NCBI GenBank assembly: GCA_934547065.1
Contig: CAKTEF010000036.1
Span: 1-12,860 of the forward strand
Length of the DNA stretch: 12,860 bases
Source of the DNA: an uncultured Faecalibacterium sp.
GTDB lineage: Bacteria; Bacillota; Clostridia; Oscillospirales; Ruminococcaceae
Reading direction: 5' to 3'
The position numbers were made by a program, and so were the translations under genes. Positions 5,908 to 12,477 of this stretch are shown in pieces (position 1 is the first letter of the stretch; each line of letters opens with the position of its first letter). The notes under the pieces are model-generated. The model saw only the letters and a list, made by a program, of their open reading frames with translations. It had not been told where the DNA came from and did not search any database.

Positions 5908-8388
5908 TTAGTCGCGGTATTCTTCCATCTTAAAGGCTTCGTACACGTCGCCCTCTTTGACATCCGCAAACTTTGCCAGGGTCACGCCGCACTCGTAGCC
6001 TTCGGCCACTTCCTTGGCATCGTCCTTGAAGCGCTTCAGCGAGGCGATCTCGTCCTCGGTGATCACGATGCCGTCACGCACCACGCGCACCTTGCTGTCG
6101 CGGGTGATCTTGCCGCTGGTCACGCGGCAGCCTGCAACGGTACCGACGTTGGAGATCTTGTACACCTGACGGACCTGCAGCTCGCCCAGCGAGACTTCGC
6201 GGAACTTGGGAGCCAGCATGCCTTTCATTGCGTCGGTGACATCGTTGATGGCATCGTAAATGACGCGGTACATCCGCATTTCCACCTTGGTGGCAGCGGC
6301 TTCTTCCTTGGCCACATTGTCCGGGCGGACATTAAAGCCGATGATGATGGCGTTGGAAGCATCGGCCAGGTCCACATCGGACTTGCTGATGGCACCGACA
6401 CCGGCGTGGATCACGCGCACGCGCACCTCGTCGTTGGAGATCTTCTCCAGGCTCTGCTTGACGGCCTCAGCAGAACCCTGTACATCGGCCTTGACCACGA
6501 TGGCCAGCTCTTTCATGTCGTTCTGTGCCATCTGGCTGAACAGGTTATCCAGGGTAACTTTCTGGAATGCGGAGAACTGCTTTTCCTTGGCGGCAGCGAT
6601 GCGCTGTTCGGCCAGCTCACGGGCCAGGCGCTCGTCGGCAACGGCCTCGAACAGGTCGCCCGCTTCGGGCACAGCGGTCAGGCCGGTGATCTCCACAGGG
6701 GTCGAGGGGCCTGCATCGTTCAGCAGCTGGCCCTTGTCGCTGCGCATGGTACGCACACGGCCCACAGCAGTACCGGCAATGATGACGTCGCCGGCGTGCA
6801 GGGTGCCGTTCTGGACCAGGATGGTGGCAATGGGGCCCTGGCCCTTGTCCAGGCGGGCCTCGACCACGGCACCCTTGGCGCGGCGGTTGGGGTTGGCCTT
6901 GAGCTCCATGACCTCAGCTTCCAGCGCGATGCGCTCCAGCAGGTCGTTGATGCCCATGCCGGTCAGGGCAGACACCGGGATGCAGGCCACATCGCCGCCC
7001 CAGTCCTCGGTGATGATGCCGTACTTGGTCAGGCCTTCCATCACGCGCTCGGGGTTTGCGGTGGGCTTATCCATCTTGTTCATGGCCACGATGATCTTGA
7101 CATTGGCAGCCTTGGCGTGGTTGATGGACTCCACGGTCTGGGGCATGATGCCGTCGTCGGCAGCAACCACCAGAACGGCAATATCGGTCATGTTGGCACC
7201 GCGGGCACGCATCGAGGTGAACGCCTCATGGCCCGGCGTATCCAGGAACGTGATCAGGCTGTCGTTGACTTTGACCTGATAAGCGCCGATGGCCTGGGTG
7301 ATGCCGCCGGCCTCGCCTGCGGTGACATTGGTCTTGCGGATGGCATCCAGGATACTGGTCTTGCCGTGGTCAACGTGACCCATCACGCAGACCACCGGGG
7401 GACGCTCCACCAGATCTTCCTGTGCGTCCTCCTCCTGGGTAAACAGGCGTTCCTCAATGGTCACATGCACTTCGTGCTCGACCTTGGCGTGGAACTCCTC
7501 CGCCAGCAGGGCAGCGGTGTCGAAGTCGATGACATCGTTGATGGCGTGCATCTCGCCCATCTGCATGAACTTGGCAATGACCTTGCCGGCCTGCTGCTTC
7601 AGGCGGGCAGCCAGCTCGCCCACGGTGATCTCGTCGGGGATCAGCACCTTCAGCTGGGCGTTGCGGGCCTTTTCCAGCTGGATGCGCTGCAGACGCTCGA
7701 ACTCGGTCTCGCGCTTGCCCTTCTGGAACTGCTGGCGCTGGCGCTGGCCGCGCTGGGTGAACTTCTGCTTGTTGCCCTGCGGGGTGGGCTTGCGGCGGTT
7801 CTCGGTGTTCTTGGTGGAAGCCAGATCATCGTAACGGGCATCGAAGCGATCCACGTTCATATCCACAGTGCGGGTATCCACGGTGACCTGATTGTCCTCG
7901 CGGCGGACAGAGACTGCCTGTGCGGGGGCAGCAGTAGCCTTTGCGCCGGTCTCGCGTGCCAGCTCGCTGAAGGAAACGGTCTTTTCCTCGCGCTTCTTGT
8001 GCTGCTCGGGCTTCTTGTCGCCGTGCTTATTGTTGTTATTATTGTTGTTTGCCTTGGGCTGCTCGGCCTTTGCGGCGGGCTGCTGGGGCTTTTTGTCGGC
8101 CTTGGGAGCCTCGGGCTTCTTTTCAGCCTTCTTTTCGACTTTCTGGTCAGCCTTCTTCTCGGCCTTGGGCTCCTCCTTGGGAGCCTTGGCGCTGTTCAAA
8201 AACTCGTCCAGATTCGCCACGCTGTTATCCTTGCTGAACTTCTCCAGCAGGTAGTTCAGCTCGTTCTCCTCCAGATTGGAGCTGTTCTTCTTGCCGGTGC
8301 TGCCCATAGCGGCCAGCTCGTCCAGCACCTTCTTTGCAGAAAGGTTCAGATCCTTTGCAAAGTCACTCACTTTATATTTTACGATCAT
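5908..8388 (-). CDS. infB: Translation initiation factor IF-2
   Basis: IF2 is the GTPase that brings fMet-tRNA to the 30S subunit and promotes 50S joining. The protein has 826 residues. It starts with an IF2N helix bundle (1-60), followed by a long low-complexity linker rich in K, A, E, P and Q (about 65-230) with a run of seven Asn at 114-120. A second IF2N-like region lies near 245-300. The G domain has G1 GHVDHGKT (337-344), GGITQAIGAY (361-370), G3 DTPGHEAF (383-390), G4 NKMDK (437-441) and G5 SAL (473-475). Domains II, III and the fMet-binding C-terminal barrel complete it. The usual His in GGITQH is Ala here. The ATG at 8388 overlaps the ylxQ stop by four bases (ATGA) and has AGGAGG near 8399-8404. 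Identity is certain. Confidence 0.98.
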   Translation of the reverse strand: MIVKYKVSDFAKDLNLSAKKVLDELAAMGSTGKKNSSNLEENELNYLLEKFSKDNSVANLDEFLNSAKAPKEEPKAEKKADQKVEKKAEKKPEAPKADKKPQQPAAKAEQPKANNNNNNNKHGDKKPEQHKKREEKTVSFSELARETGAKATAAPAQAVSVRREDNQVTVDTRTVDMNVDRFDARYDDLASTKNTENRRKPTPQGNKQKFTQRGQRQRQQFQKGKRETEFERLQRIQLEKARNAQLKVLIPDEITVGELAARLKQQAGKVIAKFMQMGEMHAINDVIDFDTAALLAEEFHAKVEHEVHVTIEERLFTQEEDAQEDLVERPPVVCVMGHVDHGKTSILDAIRKTNVTAGEAGGITQAIGAYQVKVNDSLITFLDTPGHEAFTSMRARGANMTDIAVLVVAADDGIMPQTVESINHAKAANVKIIVAMNKMDKPTANPERVMEGLTKYGIITEDWGGDVACIPVSALTGMGINDLLERIALEAEVMELKANPNRRAKGAVVEARLDKGQGPIATILVQNGTLHAGDVIIAGTAVGRVRTMRSDKGQLLNDAGPSTPVEITGLTAVPEAGDLFEAVADERLARELAEQRIAAAKEKQFSAFQKVTLDNLFSQMAQNDMKELAIVVKADVQGSAEAVKQSLEKISNDEVRVRVIHAGVGAISKSDVDLADASNAIIIGFNVRPDNVAKEEAAATKVEMRMYRVIYDAINDVTDAMKGMLAPKFREVSLGELQVRQVYKISNVGTVAGCRVTSGKITRDSKVRVVRDGIVITEDEIASLKRFKDDAKEVAEGYECGVTLAKFADVKEGDVYEAFKMEEYRD

Positions 8389-8762
8389 TCGCTCATATCC
8401 TCCTCATTTTTGATTGCTCCGCAGTCCGACAGGCGGTCGAAGCAGAGCTTTGCGAGGTTGCGGTCGGTCACCGCGTAAACAGCCACGGGCTTGTGGCTGA
8501 TATCGGCCAGCTTATCCTGCGTCAGCGGCATGGTGAACACGTCCACCAAGTCGCCCACGGCGTAGTTCAAACGCTGCAAGGTCTTGGGGCTGATGTCCGA
8601 TGCGGTCATCACCAGCCATGCCTTGCTTTTTACGCAGGCCTCCTCCACGGCGTCAAAGCCCATGGTCAGCGCACCGGCCTTGCGGCACAGGCTCACGGCC
8701 TGATACAGCGCCTCCTCCGGGGGCAGCTTGGGTTTTGCGGGGGCGTTATTCTTTTTTGCCAT
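8385..8762 (-). CDS. ylxQ: L7Ae-family RNA-binding protein YlxQ
   Basis: Small L7Ae/L30e-fold proteins of this type bind kink-turn RNA in related systems; the bacterial operon member's own target is not settled. The product has 125 residues from the ATG at 8762 (MAKKNNAPAKPKLPPEE). It shows the fold's typical blocks: ALYQAVSLCRKAGALTMGFD, an AWLVMTASDISPKTL strand-helix segment, and KPVAVYAVTDRNLAKLCFDRL. An upstream in-frame ATG would add 26 residues, but the AAAGGAGG site at 8772-8779 sits 9 bases before the chosen start, and the extra residues look unlike protein. The start lies inside the ylxR 3' end (17-base overlap) and the stop overlaps the infB start, so coupling on both sides is expected. 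Assignment rests on fold pattern and position. Confidence 0.88.
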   Translation of the reverse strand: MAKKNNAPAKPKLPPEEALYQAVSLCRKAGALTMGFDAVEEACVKSKAWLVMTASDISPKTLQRLNYAVGDLVDVFTMPLTQDKLADISHKPVAVYAVTDRNLAKLCFDRLSDCGAIKNEEDMSE

Positions 8763-9045
8763 CGGCTGCTGCCTCCTTTGCGGCTGCGGCCAGCTGTACA
8801 GCCAGCGCGTCGTATACCTCGGCGGGGACCGGCTGCTCAAAGCAGCGCTCCAGCGCCTTTTTCTTCTTTGCCTTGGTCAGGCAGTCCGGGTCCGGGCAGA
8901 GATATGCGCCGCGCCCCGGCTTTTTGCCTACCAGATCAATGCTGATCTCCCCGCTGGGTGCGCGCACCACGCGCACCAGCTCCTTTTTGGGGCGGCTGGT
9001 CATGCAGCCGATGCACTGGCGGGCAGGGATCTTTTTTTGTGCCAT
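8746..9045 (-). CDS. ylxR: YlxR-family RNA-binding protein (RnpM)
   Basis: The product has 99 residues and belongs to the DUF448/YlxR family. In Bacillus subtilis the member has been described as a modulator of RNase P and renamed RnpM; that is knowledge of the family, not shown here. The signature is complete: RQCIGCMTSRPKKELVRVVR, a short strand pair with SGEISIDLVGKKPGRGAYLC (the GRGAYLC motif), and a lysine-rich helix KAKKKKALERCF. The C-terminus is alanine-rich (LAVQLAAAAKEAAA) and ends in DGKKE. Its stop codon lies 17 bases inside ylxQ. The ATG at 9045 follows AAAGGAGGG at 9052-9060 with good spacing. It stands 33 bases after nusA, the usual place for this family. Confidence 0.93.
   Translation of the reverse strand: MAQKKIPARQCIGCMTSRPKKELVRVVRAPSGEISIDLVGKKPGRGAYLCPDPDCLTKAKKKKALERCFEQPVPAEVYDALAVQLAAAAKEAAADGKKE
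8772..8779 (-). promoter_or_regulatory. Ribosome binding site deciding the ylxQ start
   Basis: Minus-strand AAAGGAGG is placed 9 bases before the ATG at 8762. The longer reading frame beginning at 8840 lies inside ylxR and has no comparable site, so this site fixes the shorter ylxQ product. Confidence 0.8.
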
Positions 9046-9078
9046 CCGATCTCCCTCCTTTGGTCTTTGGGGCGGGGC

Positions 9079-10185
9079 TTATTCGGCTGCGGGCTGCTCG
9101 GCTTTCGGCTCCTCGTCCTCGCCATAGTAGCCGCTCTCCGGGCGGATATCGATATTGTATCCGGTCAGGCGGGCACACAGGCGGGCATTCTGACCCTTGT
9201 TTCCGATGGCCAGGCTCAGCTGCTGATCCGGCACGGTCACGCGGCAGGAGCGGGTCTCACCGGGCAGCAGCTCCACCTTGAGCACCTTGGCGGGGCTCAG
9301 GGCAGCGGAGATGAACTCAGAGACATCCTCGCTCCACTTCACGATGTCGATCTTCTCACCGCCCAGCTTTTCGACCACAGCGGCCACACGGTCGCCATGG
9401 GAGCCGATGCAGGCAGAAACGGGGTTGACGTTGGGGTCCTTGGACCAGACGGCCATCTTGGTGCGGGCACCGGCCTCGCGGCTGATGGCCTTGACCTCCA
9501 CGGTACCGTCGTAGATCTCCGGCACTTCCAGCTCAAACAGGCGCTTGACCAGGCCCGGATGGGTGCGGCTGATCATCACGCGGGCACCGCGCTCACCGCT
9601 GACCACATCCACGATATACACCTGCAGGACCTGGCCCTCGGTGTAAGTCTCGCCGGGCACCTGCTCGTTGCGGGGCAGGATGGCCTCGCCGCCCTTGCCC
9701 AGGTCCAGGGCCACGATGCCCTTTTCGTTGTCCACGCGGGTCACGGTGGCCTGCACGATGTCATGAGCGCGGGACTGGATCTCGCTCAGCTGCTGGCTGC
9801 GCTCGGCCTCGCGGATGCCCTGGCGGATGACGTGCTTTGCCGTCTGGGCGGCAATGCGGCCAAAGTCCTTGGTCTTGAGGGGAGTCACCACACGGTCGCC
9901 CACCTCATAGCTCTTGCGGATCTTCTGGGCCTCGGTCAGGCCGATCTCGGCGTGCTCGTCGTACCAGTCCTCATCGGCCACAACGTTCTGGATCAGGGCC
10001 ACATTGAACTTGCCCGTGTCGGGGTCGATCTCGACCATCACGTTGTCGTCCTCAACTTCATAGTTCTTCTTCACGGCGATCACGATGGCTGCCTTGATCT
10101 TCTCGATCAGGTACTCTGCGGTAATGCCGCGCTCGTGCTCCAACATGGAGAGAGCTTCAAAAAATTCATTGTTCGCTGCTGCCAT
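9079..10185 (-). CDS. nusA: Transcription termination/antitermination factor NusA
   Basis: NusA binds RNA polymerase and nascent RNA, enhances pausing and intrinsic termination, and takes part in antitermination. The protein has 368 residues, normal for Gram-positive NusA, which lacks the C-terminal acidic repeats of E. coli. In order: N-terminal polymerase-binding domain (1-128), S1 domain (about 137-203), KH1 (about 205-280) with ACIGSHGDRV, KH2 (about 282-348) with LAIGNKGQNARLCARLTG, and a short acidic tail. The KH1 loop reads GSHG where GPRG or GPKG is common. The ATG at 10185 follows AGGAGG at 10195-10200. It lies 38 bases after rimP. NusA commonly controls its own operon through leader terminators; the rimP leader hairpin at 10736-10763 is a candidate site for this. 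Confidence 0.97.
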   Translation of the reverse strand: MAAANNEFFEALSMLEHERGITAEYLIEKIKAAIVIAVKKNYEVEDDNVMVEIDPDTGKFNVALIQNVVADEDWYDEHAEIGLTEAQKIRKSYEVGDRVVTPLKTKDFGRIAAQTAKHVIRQGIREAERSQQLSEIQSRAHDIVQATVTRVDNEKGIVALDLGKGGEAILPRNEQVPGETYTEGQVLQVYIVDVVSGERGARVMISRTHPGLVKRLFELEVPEIYDGTVEVKAISREAGARTKMAVWSKDPNVNPVSACIGSHGDRVAAVVEKLGGEKIDIVKWSEDVSEFISAALSPAKVLKVELLPGETRSCRVTVPDQQLSLAIGNKGQNARLCARLTGYNIDIRPESGYYGEDEEPKAEQPAAE

Positions 10186-10223
10186 TTTTCGGGTTCCTCC
10201 TAAGTGTGATTCTTGTCTCTTTT

Positions 10224-10715
10224 TCAGTCAAACAGGTCTTCGTCGTCGCACAGGCGCACCGTGCTGGCGGCGGATGCTTCAAAGCTGACAGGGCCCGCCG
10301 AAGTTTCCACCGTGATGGTGCTGCCCGTGCGGGAGGTCAGGATGCCGGAAAACTCCTTGGTGCCGTTCTCATTGGCCTTGTACAGCTTGACGCTGATCTT
10401 CCGGCCCTTGACGGCCTCGTAATGCTCCGGGCGGGTCAGTCTGCGGCCCAGGCCGGGGCTGCCGACTTCCAGGTAATAGCTCTGTTCAATGGGGTCTGCC
10501 TCGTCCAGGATGGGGTCCAGCGCATGGGAAACATCGGCACAGGTGTCGGTGTCCATGGCGGTGCCGTCCAGCTTGTCGATCAGCACGCGGAGATACCAGT
10601 CCGGCCCTTCCTTTTCAAAAACCACATCCCACAGGCGCAGACCCATGCCCTCCACGGTGGGGCGGACAAGCGCTTCGACTCTCTGGGCGGTATTTCCGCC
10701 AGACTGCTTCGCCAT
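10224..10715 (-). CDS. rimP: Ribosome maturation factor RimP
   Basis: RimP assists early 30S assembly, in particular incorporation of S12 and S19-related steps. The chosen product has 163 residues starting MAKQSGGNTAQRVEALVRPT. It carries the family landmarks GLRLWDVVFEKEGPDWYLRV, ISH-like DVSHALDPILDEADPI, and the central motif YLEVGSPGLGRRL (81-93). The C-terminal domain resembles an Sm fold (about 105-160). An in-frame ATG at 10808 would add 31 residues, but it lies upstream of the predicted transcription start and the added stretch is not RimP-like; GGAGG at 10721-10725 serves the ATG at 10715. This is the first gene of the nusA-infB operon, the usual arrangement. Confidence 0.95.
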   Translation of the reverse strand: MAKQSGGNTAQRVEALVRPTVEGMGLRLWDVVFEKEGPDWYLRVLIDKLDGTAMDTDTCADVSHALDPILDEADPIEQSYYLEVGSPGLGRRLTRPEHYEAVKGRKISVKLYKANENGTKEFSGILTSRTGSTITVETSAGPVSFEASAASTVRLCDDEDLFD

Positions 10716-10735
10716 AAAAACCTCCAAACAAACAA

Positions 10736-10763
10736 GAAACGCGGACCTTGCGGCCCACGTTTC
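10736..10763 (-). promoter_or_regulatory. rimP leader hairpin with U-rich tail, candidate attenuator
   Basis: The minus-strand leader holds GAAACGTGGGCC pairing with GGTCCGCGTTTC over 12 bp (two G-U pairs) around the GNRA tetraloop GCAA. It is followed by TTGTTTGTTT and then the GGAGG ribosome binding site of rimP. A hairpin with a U-rich run ahead of the first gene of a nusA operon fits a leaky terminator under NusA feedback, as known for the E. coli operon, but the T-run is interrupted and the effect is inferred. Confidence 0.65.
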
Positions 10764-10787
10764 AGTAAAATGATATCGTACTACTAG

Positions 10788-10816
10788 AATATAGCATACT
10801 CGCGGCAAATATGCAA
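10788..10816 (-). promoter_or_regulatory. Promoter of the rimP-nusA-infB operon
   Basis: Minus-strand TTGCAT (10816-10811), 17-bp spacer, TATATT (10793-10788), with TGC directly before the -10 (extended -10). The predicted start is near 10781, giving a leader of about 65 nt that contains the hairpin at 10736-10763. This is among the best promoter matches in the window and precedes the first gene of the operon. Confidence 0.75.
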
Positions 10817-10825
10817 GGGTTTTTG

Positions 10826-10862
10826 CGGAAAATCGCCTGTTCAGGCCGCGTTTTCTTTTCCG
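10826..10862 (-). terminator. Nested inverted repeat after pepS, possible terminator
   Basis: CGGAAAA (10826-10832) and TTTTCCG (10856-10862) form an outer 7-bp stem, and GCCTG with CAGGC (10835-10846) an inner one. On the minus strand the inner stem is followed by GATTTTCC. The structure lies between the pepS stop and the operon promoter, where a terminator is expected, but the loop is tight and the T-run short. The 10863-10953 stretch upstream of it is GC-rich with several 5-bp hairpins and no gene. Confidence 0.35.
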
Positions 10863-10953
10863 GCCGGCTCAAAACGGGCCGCCTTGCCATGCCGGGCCTG
10901 CCCTGCGGGCTGCGTGGGCGCAGCGGACCGCCGGGCGGCCTGTGCTGCGCGCT

Positions 10954-12195
10954 TTACAAGACCCAGACACCGTTCCGGAACAGTTCCACGATGCGGCCAT
11001 CGCGGCACTTGCCGGTGATGTGGCTGTCCTCGGCACCGATCATGACATCCTCGTGGATGGCCGACTGGTTCATGCCGCGGGCTTCCAGCTGCTCCTTGGT
11101 CAAGGCCGTGCCGCCTGCCGTAGTGCCGGGATAGCTGGCACCAAAGGCAATGTGGCAGGCCGCATTCTCATCGAACAGGGTGCTGTAAAACAGCGCGCCG
11201 CTGCGGTTGATGGGGCTGGAAGCAGGCACCAGGGCCACCTCGCCGATGTGGCGGGAACCCTCGTCGGTGTCCAGCAGCTGCCCCAGCAGTTCCGCCCCTT
11301 CCTCTGCGCCATGCTCCACGACCTTGCCATCCTGGAAAGTGACATGGAAACCACGGATCAGCTGGCCGTTGAACACATAGGGCTTGGTGCCGTAGACGAT
11401 GCCGTCCACCTTATCCTTATGCGGTGCGGTGAACACCTCCTCGGTGGGGATGTTGGGCAGGAACGGCACGCCTTTCTCGCTCTTGCTGCCCGCGCTCTCC
11501 CAGCCGGCCTGGTCGGCCAGGCCAACGGTCAGGTCGGTGCCGTTGGCGCTTTCAAAGTGGACGCTTTCCAGATCCAGGACGTTCAGCTTGTCGCGCAGGT
11601 CGGTCAGGCGCTGGAGGTGGGCCTGCCACTCGGTCACCGGGTCGCCGCCGGTGACGCGGCAGACATCAAAGATGAGCTTCCACAGCTTTTCGATGGCGGC
11701 ATCGGTGTCCAGCTCCGGGAACATCTTCTTGGCCCAGGGGGCGCTGGGCATGGCGGCGATGGACCACTGCACCTTGTCGTTCATGGTGTACACCCGCCAC
11801 GGAGCCATGAACTTGCGGGAGGCGGCGTTCACGCGGCTGATCTTGGCACCGTCCAGCCCGGCATAGACCTCCGGGTCGTCGGCCAGGAGGTGCAGCACGC
11901 AGACCCCGCCCTCGCTCTCGGCGTAGTCCAGATAGCGGCGCAGCTGATAGGGCTTGAAGTCGGTCAGGGCTTCCTCGCTGCCCAGCTCCATCCGGGTGCG
12001 GGAAACGGTGTTATCGGCCCAATCCACCTGCACATCCCGCGCACCGGCCTCGTAGGCGCTGTACACGCACAGGCGGGCCAGCGGGGCGGCCTCCAGGCAG
12101 CAGCGGATGATCAGGGTCTGGCCCGGCTGGGGGTTCACGCCCACCCGGACGATGAAATCGGCATATTTTTTCAGAAGAATGTCAAAGTTTTCCAC
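10954..12195 (-). CDS. Aminopeptidase, M29 (AmpS/AmpT, PepS) family
   Basis: This is a thermophilic-type metallo-aminopeptidase of peptidase family M29, which removes N-terminal residues from peptides in the cytosol using a two-metal site. From a GTG start at 12195 (MENFDILLKKYADFIVRVGV) the product has 413 residues, the family's normal length. The catalytic segments are intact: TEEVFTAPHKDKVDG (Glu253), HIGEVALVP (Glu319), LFDENAACHIAFGASY (His348, Tyr355) and NQSAIHEDVMIG (His381, Asp383); the spacing matches that remembered for Thermus AmpT. No signal peptide is seen. The GTG follows AGAAAGGAT (12201-12209). The frame stays open upstream to an ATG at 12462, but that stretch crosses terminators and the gene's promoter. 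It has its own promoter and is not tightly linked to neighbours. Substrate preference cannot be told. Confidence 0.93.
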   Translation of the reverse strand: MENFDILLKKYADFIVRVGVNPQPGQTLIIRCCLEAAPLARLCVYSAYEAGARDVQVDWADNTVSRTRMELGSEEALTDFKPYQLRRYLDYAESEGGVCVLHLLADDPEVYAGLDGAKISRVNAASRKFMAPWRVYTMNDKVQWSIAAMPSAPWAKKMFPELDTDAAIEKLWKLIFDVCRVTGGDPVTEWQAHLQRLTDLRDKLNVLDLESVHFESANGTDLTVGLADQAGWESAGSKSEKGVPFLPNIPTEEVFTAPHKDKVDGIVYGTKPYVFNGQLIRGFHVTFQDGKVVEHGAEEGAELLGQLLDTDEGSRHIGEVALVPASSPINRSGALFYSTLFDENAACHIAFGASYPGTTAGGTALTKEQLEARGMNQSAIHEDVMIGAEDSHITGKCRDGRIVELFRNGVWVL

Positions 12196-12200
12196 GGAAT

Positions 12201-12209
12201 ATCCTTTCT
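12201..12209 (-). promoter_or_regulatory. Ribosome binding site deciding the GTG start of the M29 aminopeptidase
   Basis: Minus-strand AGAAAGGAT is 5 bases before GTG at 12195, and the next codons read like the N-terminus of the family. No ATG with a comparable site occurs between the promoter and this point in the same frame. Confidence 0.8.
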
Positions 12210-12226
12210 GCCGTGCAAAACACGGC
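12210..12226 (-). other. Small leader hairpin before the aminopeptidase gene
   Basis: GCCGTG and CACGGC pair perfectly over 6 bp around a 5-nt loop (TTTTG on the minus strand). The stem ends directly before the ribosome binding site, so it could influence translation. No further evidence. Confidence 0.4.
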
Positions 12227-12245
12227 GGTGCATTTTCTATCTGAC

Positions 12246-12274
12246 AGTATAACCGTTCCCGGATGAATTGTCCA
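12246..12274 (-). promoter_or_regulatory. Promoter of the M29 aminopeptidase gene
   Basis: Minus-strand TGGACA (12274-12269), exactly 17 bases, TATACT (12251-12246). Each box differs from consensus at one position. The predicted start near 12239 leaves a leader of about 44 nt. It begins 9 bases downstream of a terminator hairpin, so the gene is insulated from upstream transcription. Confidence 0.75.
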
Positions 12275-12279
12275 CCCGG

Positions 12280-12310
12280 GATAAGAAAACAGACGCTCCC
12301 GCCGTTGCAA
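12280..12310. repeat. Left member of an imperfect inverted repeat
   Basis: Reads GATAAGAAAACAG, then ACGCT, then CCCGCCGTTGCAA on the plus strand. The mirror copy is at 12606-12631. The 13 inner bases are identical and the outer 12-13 bases nearly so. Both copies form the outer arm and loop of a hairpin. Confidence 0.6.
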
Positions 12311-12328
12311 AACAGGGAAGCGTCTGTT
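12283..12328 (-). terminator. Terminator hairpin just upstream of the aminopeptidase promoter
   Basis: On the minus strand AACAGACGCTTCCC pairs with GGGAGCGTCTGTT: 10 bp, one bulged T, then 3 bp, with a 14-nt loop (stem 12288-12328). It is followed by TTCTTAT after two paired T. It would stop any minus-strand RNA entering from the small-RNA region. Its loop and one arm share a 13-base inverted match with the hairpin at 12591-12623. Confidence 0.65.
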
Positions 12329-12332
12329 GATT

Positions 12333-12359
12333 GAATAAAGGAGCCCGGGTTGCGGCTCC
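12333..12359 (-). terminator. Second terminator-like hairpin in the glyS-pepS interval
   Basis: GGAGCC (12359-12354) pairs with GGCTCC (12345-12340) around an 8-nt loop on the minus strand, followed by TTTATTC. The T-run is short. It stands about 120 bases downstream of the small-RNA terminator, which raises the question of which transcript it ends. Confidence 0.45.
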
Positions 12360-12412
12360 CAGCGTCTGCTTCAGCCCTTGGTGCGGGCCTCGCATCCTGC
12401 TGGCCGCGGCCC

Positions 12413-12459
12413 CAACAGCTCCTCCCTGTTTCCGCCGCTGGCGGCGGTCGTCGCTGTTG
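12413..12459 (-). other. Structured GC-rich block of unknown role
   Basis: CAACAGC (12459-12453) and GCTGTTG (12419-12413) close a 7-bp helix that contains a perfect 6-bp hairpin CCGCCG/CGGCGG with tetraloop CCAG, and a 12-nt purine-rich strand AAACAGGGAGGA. There is no clear promoter of its own. It may belong to a longer form of the upstream small RNA or be part of a degenerate element. No gene is supported here. Confidence 0.35.
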
Positions 12460-12477
12460 CATGGAAAATCTTTACAC

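Noticed and set aside
69..8478. Very long plus-strand reading frames (69-1901, 3540-5459, 6406-8478) opposite pnp, truB/nrnA and infB
   Set aside because: They lie exactly antisense to well-identified genes, their translations are rich in H, G, L, A and D without domains, and they lack ribosome binding sites. They follow from the codon bias of a GC-rich genome.
8763..8840. N-terminal extension of YlxQ by 26 residues
   Set aside because: It lies inside ylxR, reads like out-of-frame sequence, and the strong AAAGGAGG site points to the ATG at 8762.
10716..10808. N-terminal extension of RimP by 31 residues
   Set aside because: Its ATG is upstream of the predicted transcription start and the stretch covers the promoter and leader hairpin.
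8728..12252. Plus-strand frames 8728-10203 and 10942-12252 opposite nusA/ylxR and the aminopeptidase
   Set aside because: Same reason: mirror frames of conserved genes with low-information translations.
12376..12428. Short frame from a TTG after AGGGAGG (about 14 residues)
   Set aside because: The site sits in a predicted helix, the peptide is very short and unremarkable, and no promoter serves it.
12196..12462. N-terminal extension of the aminopeptidase to an ATG at 12462
   Set aside because: The 89 extra residues span two terminator-like hairpins and the promoter, have no ribosome binding site, and do not fit the M29 family length; the GTG at 12195 does.
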